A model generated the notes under the pieces. It was not told where the DNA came from, made no database searches, and saw only the letters and a list, made by a program, of their open reading frames with translations. Position numbers and translations under genes: made by a program. From assembly GCA_938039305.1 (NCBI GenBank), contig CALHUZ010000363.1, positions 1 through 6,359 of the forward strand: 6,359 nucleotides of DNA, in the 5' to 3' direction. Below are positions 1-6,359 of this stretch, piece by piece. The DNA is from an uncultured Saprospiraceae bacterium. Lineage in GTDB: Bacteria; Bacteroidota; Bacteroidia; Chitinophagales; Saprospiraceae. Numbering within the stretch: position 1 is the stretch's first letter; the number at the start of each line of letters is the position of its first letter.

Positions 1-20
1 TTCTTGCAAATCTGTTTCAG

Positions 21-52
21 TATGTGCTTGAGTACCTATGTGCTTTTGTAAT
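21..52. repeat. Two adjacent degenerate 16-bp direct repeats
   Basis: TATGTGCTTGAGTACC (21-36) is followed directly by TATGTGCTTTTGTAAT (37-52). They agree at 12 of 16 bases, including the first nine. The period is not a multiple of three, which argues against a coding repeat. The stretch from the DUF1801 stop to the left edge shows no convincing gene, RNA or terminator apart from these and the 13-bp repeats. Confidence 0.5.
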
Positions 53-108
53 TTACCTCAATCTCTAATCTGGTGGACCATCTTCTAATAATCCGTCGTC
101 TTCTCTTT

Positions 109-147
109 TTGAACTTGATACTTGAACTTGACGCTTAAACTTGTCTA
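109..147. repeat. Three degenerate 13-bp tandem repeats at the DUF1801 stop codon
   Basis: On the plus strand the units are TTGAACTTGATAC (109-121), TTGAACTTGACGC (122-134) and TTAAACTTGTCTA (135-147). The first two agree at 11 of 13 bases, and all three share TTnAACTTG. The third unit ends exactly on the DUF1801 stop codon (145-147). The units form no hairpin and no T-run follows, so the array does not look like a terminator. It may belong to a family of short intergenic tandem repeats, but this window alone cannot show that. Confidence 0.7.
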
Positions 148-585
148 ACCTTTCACATTCTTCTCATAGAGCTTAACCCAATCGTCTACCGTCATCTTTT
201 GTATTAACTCAGCGATAAGATCATAAGGGATATCATCTATCTTCTTGAAGCGGATACAGCTTTTACCCATATCCAGTTTATACTTGCAATGTTTAGGGTA
301 TTCGCTGACGAACCAATCATACAACTTCTTGTCCGCATAAATACCCATGTGATATAACGCGATGAAGCCTTTCTGATTCGCAAGATTTATAAATGGCAGA
401 GGCAACTTTGTATCACAATGATACCCATCAGGATATAATGAATGAGGGACTACATAGCCCAGCATTTTATAATTGATACATTCTTTGAATCCCTTTGGTA
501 GATTATCCTTAACCGTCTTTCGAAGCTTTTTAAACGCAGTAGTTCGTTCAGCTGGAAGTTGATCTATGTATTCCTTTACAGTCAT
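145..585 (-). CDS. DUF1801 family protein (YdhG-like fold)
   Basis: A small soluble protein of 146 residues with no signal peptide or membrane segment, so presumably cytoplasmic. It matches the DUF1801 family: an N-terminal helix TVKEYIDQLPAER (2-14), the INYKMLGY motif (37-44), a central strand region GFIALYHMGIYA (73-84), and a C-terminal MGKSCIRFKKID block (106-117) before the last helices. Its length is normal for the longer DUF1801 type that carries the VVPHSLYPDGYHCD insert (45-58). The molecular function is not established. Bacillus YdhG, a family member, has been described as a frataxin-like iron chaperone, but that role should not be carried over here. The ATG lies 5 nt after the protease stop (TAA GAGCA ATG), which suggests co-transcription and translational coupling. 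The stop codon is TAG. Confidence 0.9.
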   Translation of the reverse strand: MTVKEYIDQLPAERTTAFKKLRKTVKDNLPKGFKECINYKMLGYVVPHSLYPDGYHCDTKLPLPFINLANQKGFIALYHMGIYADKKLYDWFVSEYPKHCKYKLDMGKSCIRFKKIDDIPYDLIAELIQKMTVDDWVKLYEKNVKG

Positions 586-590
586 TGCTC

Positions 591-3500
591 TTAATTTTCA
601 TCACAATCTTCGATTAAGATAGTCATTGTTGATTGATTACCAGTAGAAAAATTTGCGCCAAATATCACTTCTTTGCCAGCTTGTAATATTACAGATGCAT
701 CGTCCGCTATCGACACAGTATCGGTTGTCATGATGGACATCTTAATTTTTTGATCCATATCATTAGTCAATACCATATCCTGAATAACCAATGAATCTGC
801 AACTGAAGAACATGGGCATGGTGGACAAGAAGGGCCGCCACAATCTACGCCAGTCTCTTCTCCATTAATCTCGTTGTCTTCACATGAAGAACACGTTTCG
901 GTGCAAGCAACTATAAAAGTTTCTGCAACATCGCATACCATATCTCCTTGATCAAAGGATACACAAGCTTGGTTTATTTGTCGAAAGACAGATTGTATTT
1001 TTATATCATCGATGAACCAGCCATCCTTATAGAAAGATCGATCTGCTCCCCATAAAAATCTGACCTTGGCAGTGCTTCCTGCATAAGATGATAAGTCAAT
1101 TGTAGTTTCAATATAACCACCACTATCACCAGTAAAAGCATCGCGATAAGAGATATCTTGATTACTGCCTTTACCAAGGGCGCGCACATATCCGTTCTTT
1201 AACATCATCGGACCTAAATCTCTCCAAGTTACACCGTCATCAATGGTGATCTCTACCATGCCTCCATCCCAGCCTAACTCAGTATTATAATTATGATGAA
1301 AAGAAAATTCTGTAGCCATATCAATTAGAAAAGGAATGGTCTCTAAAGATTGCAATTGATCTTCTCCAATATTACGAACAAACCAGGCCGAAGATCCCGA
1401 TAAAGAATTAGAATCTAAAAGGTTCCATATCTCAGGACCATCTATACTATCAATAGATAGAAAAGTTGAAGGCGTGTCATGATTTTCGTTGATTATAATT
1501 TCAGTAGCATTAAACTGAGACGACACTACACTAAAGCTACAAGTGACCGATTCATCAGGTTCTAACACTCCATGGGTTATAATAAGAACACCATCTTCTA
1601 TAAATCCACATGTGATACTGTTCTCTATAACCTCCCAAGATGGATCCAACACATCAGAAAGAACAACTCCTGTTATAGTCTCTTCATAATGACTTTTAAC
1701 AGTGATAGTATAGTCAATAACATCCCCTGCTGACGCCACATCGGTTGATGCAATTTTTTCAATGCTCACAGTATTTTTACAATTAAAGTAGGCCGGATGA
1801 GTATAATAAGATACAGCGTCTGCTCTACATCCTATAGCACCGTCATCATTGATCGCTTGTACACTGAACCAAGATGTCTCGTCAACAGGTAAATCTTTAA
1901 AAGTAACAGACAAGCCTTCTACGATCTCAACAACCTCCATATATTTTTCGCCTAATTTATATACTTGATATGCATCCGCTCCTTCTACTGGTTGCCAAGA
2001 TAATTTAGCTCCCGATCGACACAACTCAGTGAACACCAAACCTGAAGGCTTTTCAATAATTGAAAAAGTCTCATCTGATATATCAAACTTATTTCCCCTA
2101 CTCACTCCTACCATGACATCTCCAGAAATTACAGATGGAACAGTCCAATCAATAACTCTGGTATCACCTTGAAGATTAGTCGCTATGGGCGACCAACTTA
2201 ATCCTTCATCTAAGCTATACACCACATCAAAAGTACCTTCTTCTCCGTGCGCCTCCCAGTGTATCCATTCTGTAGACTCTGGGACAAATCCCTCGCCACC
2301 GATCGGATAAGTAACCATAATATTATCATATTGAAAACTCCAAACGATGTGATATTCTTGAGCACCTATTGGGATGGTTGTCCCATCAACCGTCACTTCA
2401 TAAATTCCTGCAGCCGGAGTATCTATTGATACTTGTTCCATATTATTAAGATGGTCTGCTCCCTTTGTTGCAGGTAGATCTAACAATTGTGGATCAGGGG
2501 TGTGATCAAGTATCCAAGGGTCATGACGATTAGAATTTTGATCATTGATGAACATATCCAAATCATTGACCAGGGCTTTTTGAGTTGTGGTAGACCCTGC
2601 TTTATCTACCCAGTAAATCATAACCTTCGCTTCAACTACTCCCTCAGGTATGTTGATCTGGTGTTGATTAGTCTCTCCTTGAACCAGAGATCCCTCTATA
2701 TAAGTTTGTTCTTCTAATATCTTAAGTCCTCTAAATGCGTCTACTAAACCCCATCCATAAATAAAGTCTGGGCCTTCATTCCCAAGATCTCGAGCAGAAT
2801 TAAGTACAACGGCTTTTAGAAAACCAGCTTTGGGATTTTCATTATTATTTAGTTCTCGATATGCTTGATACAATTGTGCAAAACTTCCTGCCATAGTCGG
2901 TGCTGCGGCGGAGGTCCCTCCAAATACCTGATACGTATGGCTATCATCAGTAGAAATCTCACCAGTACCGAGTGCTGATATATCTGGCTTGATTCGACCG
3001 TCGTGCGCAGGTCCGCGACTACTTGAGTTAGCGATGGATCCATCTGCATGAAGATTAGCAACAGCGATCACATTCTTGCCTTGTTTGTGACCTCCTGTTA
3101 TATTGCCCCATTGATTGCCAGCACCATATCCACATTCAGATCCATTGGCATTGCCTGCTGAAAAGATATGCATGAGATGTGGATAGTTAACCATCTGCCG
3201 ATCTACTCGTTGAGTTGTGATCGTGTATCCCGCATTACAAGAATTACTATAAGAAGAATTTGTAATAACGATATCGTTTTGCTCATGAAGCTCTATAGTG
3301 TTGTCTTTGAATTCTGATTCATAATTGATGACATATACATCTGCACCTGAAGCAGAACCAGCTGCCGATGGATCAAGATTCCCAGCACCAGAGAATACTC
3401 CAGCCACTCCATCTCCGTGATTGCCTTTGTCATTACCATGAGTCAGATCATAAAGTCTTCCTTGAAAATCTATATGAGGCCCAACTGATCCGTCATCCCT

Positions 3501-4229
3501 TATTAGCACACCTACTCCACTTCCATCATATTTCAATCCCGAAGAAAGTTGGCTATTGATGAGATTACTTCGCTGTAACGTTCTTCCAGCAGTATCTTCT
3601 GGCTTACCTGGATCAGGTCCTATATCAACAAATTGTACATAAGAGAGGGCAGCAATTTGCAAGAATTGAGAATCGTCCAAAGTTGTATATACAATTGGAA
3701 AATCTATATCCTCTTTTTTGATTGAAACTCCCATCTCATTCAAGCGAGTTAGACAGGTGACTTGATCGAGAGCATCGAAAAACTTTATAATCACTTTTAC
3801 TCGATTAGCTTCTTCTGCCCAATCAGGCCATGATCCAGTCAGTAGTCTTTGATCCAACTTGTCCTCTACTTCAGGAGCAATAACATTGACCACCCCAAAC
3901 TGGACCAGCTGGCGTGCACTATAATTATTAGGTATGGCTACGAGGTATGTGTTGTCTGGAAGATACTCTATGATATCAACGCCCGAGGCCTCCAAGGAGG
4001 CGCGTGTCGAAGGGTTAGGGATCTCACTAAATTGTATGTATCTATGGTAATAAGCATCCCCCTCCTCGCTCGCACGAAGATGCCCCACAGACATAAATGC
4101 CTGTAAGTTATTATTGAATACTTTGTCCCCAGATTTAAAATGAACGACCGGCAGTTCAGACTGACCGTACATATAAATCGTCGATAACACAAATGCGAGA
4201 CCCAACAAGAGTTGGGTCGTTTTCATCAT
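591..4229 (-). CDS. Secreted multidomain subtilisin-like serine protease (peptidase S8, Kp43-like)
   Basis: An exported endopeptidase, substrate unknown. Residues 1-22 form a Sec signal peptide (Lys3, hydrophobic core, cut probably before Gln23). Residues 24-225 look like a propeptide region. The S8 domain spans about 233-505 with Asp245 (RDDG), His271 (HGDGVAG), oxyanion Asn360 (SAGN) and Ser440 (GTSAAAP), so it should be active. Next come a Kp43-type beta-sandwich (about 515-635, ALVNDLDM at 552-559), an Ig-like 'YPIGGE' module (638-725), a fibronectin III-like module (727-808), a DUF11-like module (818-903), an InhA/M36-like sandwich (930-1080, GWDGG, SGGYI, GWFIDDI), a Cys-rich NGEETGVDCGG motif (1122-1132) and a coathanger-like tail (1143-1207). 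I see no classic type A T9SS sorting domain. Two ATGs are in tandem (4229 and 4226), and either could be the start. The gene ends with TAA. The protease call is firm; the borders and names of the C-terminal modules are estimates. Confidence 0.95.
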   Translation of the reverse strand: MMKTTQLLLGLAFVLSTIYMYGQSELPVVHFKSGDKVFNNNLQAFMSVGHLRASEEGDAYYHRYIQFSEIPNPSTRASLEASGVDIIEYLPDNTYLVAIPNNYSARQLVQFGVVNVIAPEVEDKLDQRLLTGSWPDWAEEANRVKVIIKFFDALDQVTCLTRLNEMGVSIKKEDIDFPIVYTTLDDSQFLQIAALSYVQFVDIGPDPGKPEDTAGRTLQRSNLINSQLSSGLKYDGSGVGVLIRDDGSVGPHIDFQGRLYDLTHGNDKGNHGDGVAGVFSGAGNLDPSAAGSASGADVYVINYESEFKDNTIELHEQNDIVITNSSYSNSCNAGYTITTQRVDRQMVNYPHLMHIFSAGNANGSECGYGAGNQWGNITGGHKQGKNVIAVANLHADGSIANSSSRGPAHDGRIKPDISALGTGEISTDDSHTYQVFGGTSAAAPTMAGSFAQLYQAYRELNNNENPKAGFLKAVVLNSARDLGNEGPDFIYGWGLVDAFRGLKILEEQTYIEGSLVQGETNQHQINIPEGVVEAKVMIYWVDKAGSTTTQKALVNDLDMFINDQNSNRHDPWILDHTPDPQLLDLPATKGADHLNNMEQVSIDTPAAGIYEVTVDGTTIPIGAQEYHIVWSFQYDNIMVTYPIGGEGFVPESTEWIHWEAHGEEGTFDVVYSLDEGLSWSPIATNLQGDTRVIDWTVPSVISGDVMVGVSRGNKFDISDETFSIIEKPSGLVFTELCRSGAKLSWQPVEGADAYQVYKLGEKYMEVVEIVEGLSVTFKDLPVDETSWFSVQAINDDGAIGCRADAVSYYTHPAYFNCKNTVSIEKIASTDVASAGDVIDYTITVKSHYEETITGVVLSDVLDPSWEVIENSITCGFIEDGVLIITHGVLEPDESVTCSFSVVSSQFNATEIIINENHDTPSTFLSIDSIDGPEIWNLLDSNSLSGSSAWFVRNIGEDQLQSLETIPFLIDMATEFSFHHNYNTELGWDGGMVEITIDDGVTWRDLGPMMLKNGYVRALGKGSNQDISYRDAFTGDSGGYIETTIDLSSYAGSTAKVRFLWGADRSFYKDGWFIDDIKIQSVFRQINQACVSFDQGDMVCDVAETFIVACTETCSSCEDNEINGEETGVDCGGPSCPPCPCSSVADSLVIQDMVLTNDMDQKIKMSIMTTDTVSIADDASVILQAGKEVIFGANFSTGNQSTMTILIEDCDEN
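4199..4218 (-). repeat. Perfect inverted repeat in the first codons of the protease gene
   Basis: GACCCAAC and GTTGGGTC pair perfectly over 8 bp (five G-C pairs) around a 4-nt TCTT loop in the mRNA. The repeat covers nucleotides 12-31 counted from the first ATG, within the codons for the signal peptide (TTQLLLG). No T-run follows it, so it is not an intrinsic terminator. A hairpin this close to the start could lower ribosome loading. It could also be a by-product of codons for a Leu-rich signal peptide. Confidence 0.6.
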
Positions 4230-4315
4230 CAGATGGTTATAACAGTAGGGCTAAAGTAGTAAAAAGATCCATCAGCTCGATGATATGCCCCCTTGAGTGA
4301 CACAAGGCCGACCTT
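4230..4315 (-). other. Gap between pbpC and the protease gene
   Basis: This 86-bp non-coding gap would hold any protease promoter. Read on the minus strand, TACTTTAG (4255-4248) differs by one base from the Bacteroidota -7 consensus TAnnTTTG and lies 18 nt before the ATG. However, I see no TTTG at the usual -33 distance, so it is not convincing. Two small inverted repeats overlap at 4291-4315: AAGG/CCTT, and CCTTG/CAAGG with a 7-nt loop. No Shine-Dalgarno sequence precedes the ATG, where the bases are TAACCATCTG. Confidence 0.5.
4261..4284 (-). terminator. Weak intrinsic-terminator candidate after pbpC
   Basis: On the minus strand, CATC (4282-4279) and GATG (4273-4270) pair around a GAGCT loop. 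Two more A-T pairs lie beyond a bulged G, and five T residues (4265-4261) follow one base later. The stem is short and poor in GC, so termination would be inefficient at best. If it works, it would lower read-through from pbpC into the protease gene. It may be chance. Confidence 0.2.
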
Positions 4316-6359
4316 TTAAGGGTTAAAATCCCCATTTATGGTGATAGAACTACTGATAATCAGGCCTTTATCATCAACTATAGAAATCTTATGAATCCCT
4401 ACAGAAGGCATAATAGCCATGCTGTGAAAGTCCTTAGTTGAGCCCAAATAAAGGTCATTGAGGTACCAGTAAATAGTAGTTTTAGAATCATGATGAGCAG
4501 CTCTGGCAACAATCGATTGTCGTTCTTCATTTAGATCCGAAGGCAGATATATAACGTCTCCTGATAACGGGTAAACTAACTCCATTGATGATTTAGACGA
4601 TGAAGACTTACATGCATCATGAACAGGAGGAGTCACCTCCCAGTCAGGATGAGACCGCTTATAGTAATGAGAGACAAGCGGAGGAAGAGATAGATAAGAC
4701 TTAGTTGTGATCGCCTCACTTAATTCACAATCCCCATCTACTCTATAATTACCATCAGCCGTCACAAAATGAGTTTGATGATGAAGACACACTTGTGCCC
4801 TTTCGCTTACTATCGGCCAATAAGTCGTATCTACTATAGGGCAGTTAGGACTTGCTAACCATCCAGTATGATGACACTTCCGTAAATATGTCATTTCCTC
4901 ATAAGGAGGATCAAACCAAGTACCTTCAAGATTCAAAAGTCCCGCAACATTAAACAAAAGTCTTCCTGCAGTAGAGGTGCCTATGATGCCATCACGTCCC
5001 TCTCCATCGGCGTTGCCTACCCAAGTTGCAATCGTTACTTCAGGAGAAACACCAACCGCCCAAGCATCTCTATGCCCATAACTCGTACCAGTCTTCCAAG
5101 CCAATGGCGCTCTGCTATCCATCAATTGCCAATTGCCCTCTTCATCTGGTCTCGAAAGGCCCTTTAAAGCTTCGAGTGTTTGATAAATCGCAGCTTTAGA
5201 CAAGGCTATATCACCTTTGTCTTTTGTTTCATTATTTGAAAGAAGTGCAGCGCCTATGTTTCTATAAGCATGGGCTATGTCCCAAAGGGATACCTCCCCT
5301 CCTCCTAAGATCAATGAAAGACCATAGTGATCTCCATCAAAACTCAATGTCTTGAGACCATGTCCTCTTAGTCGATGTAGGAATTTTTCAATTCCATAGG
5401 ATTGAAGCATCCGTACGGCAGGCACATTAAGGGATCTTTGCAAAGCTTCGTCTGCTGGAGTGGCGCCGCTGTATGTCTTATTATAATTATTAGGATTAAA
5501 GCCCGCTATATAAGTAGGGATATCCCATACTAATTCTGAAGGAGTGATCAATCCTTCATTAATCATATGAGCGTATAAGAATGGTTTTAGAATGGACCCA
5601 GAACTTCTTCTGGCCTGTATCATATCGACTGCGGACTCCTTTTCTGTAGTTGGAATATTGCCATGATAAGAAAGCACAGCTCCTGTCTTTGTATCTAAAA
5701 TCAAAACCCCAGCATTGTATACTTCATTCTGCGACCACTCAAGGTAAAGTTGATTTAACTGATCAGCTACAGATCTTTGTATGCCTGACTCAATTGCAAT
5801 TGTATTATTAGAATTGCTTCCACCTTGCTGTTTCAAAAATTGAAGTAAGTGAGGTGCCTGATTTGGAAGATTGTATAATCTCTCTGGGAGTGGCTCCATG
5901 AGAGAAGCTTCCAGATCCAAACTATCTATAATCTCTTCATTATACAATTGATGAAGTAATCGATTTCTTTTCTGCTCCAATCGATTTCTATTCTTATTGA
6001 CATGGATCAGTGATGGCGCATTGGGCAGGACCGCTAATGTTGCTGCTTCTGCCCATGATAATTGATTCGGTCTCTTATCATAATATCTCCAACAGGCCGC
6101 TTCAAGGCCTACAACATTCCCTCCCATCGGAGCCAACGATGTATACCATTTTAGAATCTCAGACTTACTATACCAAAATTCTAATCTCAAGGCAAGTCTC
6201 ACTTCTTTGAGTTTATTAAAGAGAGATCGAGAATTATGCTGCTTCATCATTCGAGCTAGCTGCATCGTAATCGTACTCGCTCCACTTTTTACTCTTCCCG
6301 CAGAAAGGTTCTCTTTGACTGCTCGACTCACAGCTATAGGATCAACTCCTGGATGATAG
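4316..6359 (-). CDS. pbpC: Penicillin-binding protein 1C (bifunctional transglycosylase/transpeptidase), 5' end cut by the window
   Basis: Peptidoglycan synthase that polymerises lipid II glycan chains and cross-links stem peptides in the periplasm, normally anchored by one N-terminal membrane helix. Numbering residue 1 at the GTG codon at 6329-6331, the frame stays open to the edge and reads YHPGVDPIA upstream. That is the conserved GT51 segment just after the catalytic Glu motif, so the true start, membrane helix and that Glu lie outside. Inside are GT51 motifs GASTITMQLARM (17-28) and LAPMGGNVVGLEAA (66-79). The transpeptidase has SILK (Ser246, Lys249), SLN (300-302) and KTGT (413-416), all intact. 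A Cys-containing linker (about 485-575) leads to a BiPBP_C-type beta domain (about 585-667), which separates PBP1C from PBP1A/1B. The visible 680 residues fit a family length near 770-800. The gene ends with TAA, 86 bp before the protease gene. The class assignment is secure; the physiological role of PBP1C is less clear. Confidence 0.95.
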   Translation of the reverse strand, partial: YHPGVDPIAVSRAVKENLSAGRVKSGASTITMQLARMMKQHNSRSLFNKLKEVRLALRLEFWYSKSEILKWYTSLAPMGGNVVGLEAACWRYYDKRPNQLSWAEAATLAVLPNAPSLIHVNKNRNRLEQKRNRLLHQLYNEEIIDSLDLEASLMEPLPERLYNLPNQAPHLLQFLKQQGGSNSNNTIAIESGIQRSVADQLNQLYLEWSQNEVYNAGVLILDTKTGAVLSYHGNIPTTEKESAVDMIQARRSSGSILKPFLYAHMINEGLITPSELVWDIPTYIAGFNPNNYNKTYSGATPADEALQRSLNVPAVRMLQSYGIEKFLHRLRGHGLKTLSFDGDHYGLSLILGGGEVSLWDIAHAYRNIGAALLSNNETKDKGDIALSKAAIYQTLEALKGLSRPDEEGNWQLMDSRAPLAWKTGTSYGHRDAWAVGVSPEVTIATWVGNADGEGRDGIIGTSTAGRLLFNVAGLLNLEGTWFDPPYEEMTYLRKCHHTGWLASPNCPIVDTTYWPIVSERAQVCLHHQTHFVTADGNYRVDGDCELSEAITTKSYLSLPPLVSHYYKRSHPDWEVTPPVHDACKSSSSKSSMELVYPLSGDVIYLPSDLNEERQSIVARAAHHDSKTTIYWYLNDLYLGSTKDFHSMAIMPSVGIHKISIVDDKGLIISSSITINGDFNP

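Noticed and set aside
1..81. Minus-strand reading frame starting MVHQIRD at 81, then a TGA and an open stretch to the left edge
   Set aside because: Seven codons before a stop and 19 open codons after it are too short to mean anything. The out-of-frame 16-bp repeat inside it also argues against coding.
1..144. Intrinsic terminator after the DUF1801 gene
   Set aside because: The only stem seen (TGG/CCA around TCCA near 71-80) is three base pairs and has no T-run after it.
2247..4106. Open frames on the plus strand of 60-85 codons opposite the protease gene
   Set aside because: They lie entirely antisense to a well-supported gene, and their translations show no recognisable domain, signal or biased composition.
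4248..4255. TACTTTAG as a Bacteroidota -7 promoter element for the protease gene
   Set aside because: One mismatch to TAnnTTTG and no TTTG near -33; an 8-bp match this loose is expected by chance in AT-rich DNA.
6329..6331. GTG as the start codon of the penicillin-binding protein
   Set aside because: The frame continues upstream to the edge and encodes HPGVDP, a conserved part of the GT51 domain. The gene therefore starts outside the window and the GTG is an internal Val.

Overview
This is an AT-rich window with three genes, all on the minus strand, so transcription runs from the right edge to the left. The type of organism is inferred from protein content: an exported, very modular subtilisin-like protease with a signal peptide ending in YGQ, a Kp43-type beta-sandwich after the catalytic domain, and an InhA/M36-like sandwich, an 'NGEETGVDCGG' cysteine motif and a coathanger-like tail at the C-terminus. 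This combination is typical of Bacteroidota, perhaps a Saprospiria-like or flavobacterial lineage. No gene has an obvious Shine-Dalgarno sequence, which also fits that phylum.

Layout in transcription order. (1) Positions 6359-4316 hold the 3' part of a pbpC-type bifunctional penicillin-binding protein 1C; its start lies beyond the right edge. (2) A gap of 86 bp (4315-4230) holds several small inverted repeats and one weak terminator-like hairpin. (3) Positions 4229-591 hold a complete 1212-residue secreted S8 serine protease with an intact catalytic tetrad. (4) Five bases later, positions 585-145 hold a complete 146-residue DUF1801-family protein. (5) Positions 144-1 are non-coding as far as can be seen and carry two short degenerate tandem repeats.

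The protease and DUF1801 genes are almost certainly co-transcribed, given the 5-nt gap. Whether pbpC belongs to the same transcript is open. No shared pathway is evident: PBP1C works on periplasmic peptidoglycan, the protease is exported, and the DUF1801 protein has no export signal. No mobile element, CRISPR array, tRNA or rRNA was seen. The window looks like ordinary chromosome. The most unusual parts are the protease's composite C-terminus, a strong hairpin in its first codons, and the short repeats at the left end. I do not see a clearly new biological system here.
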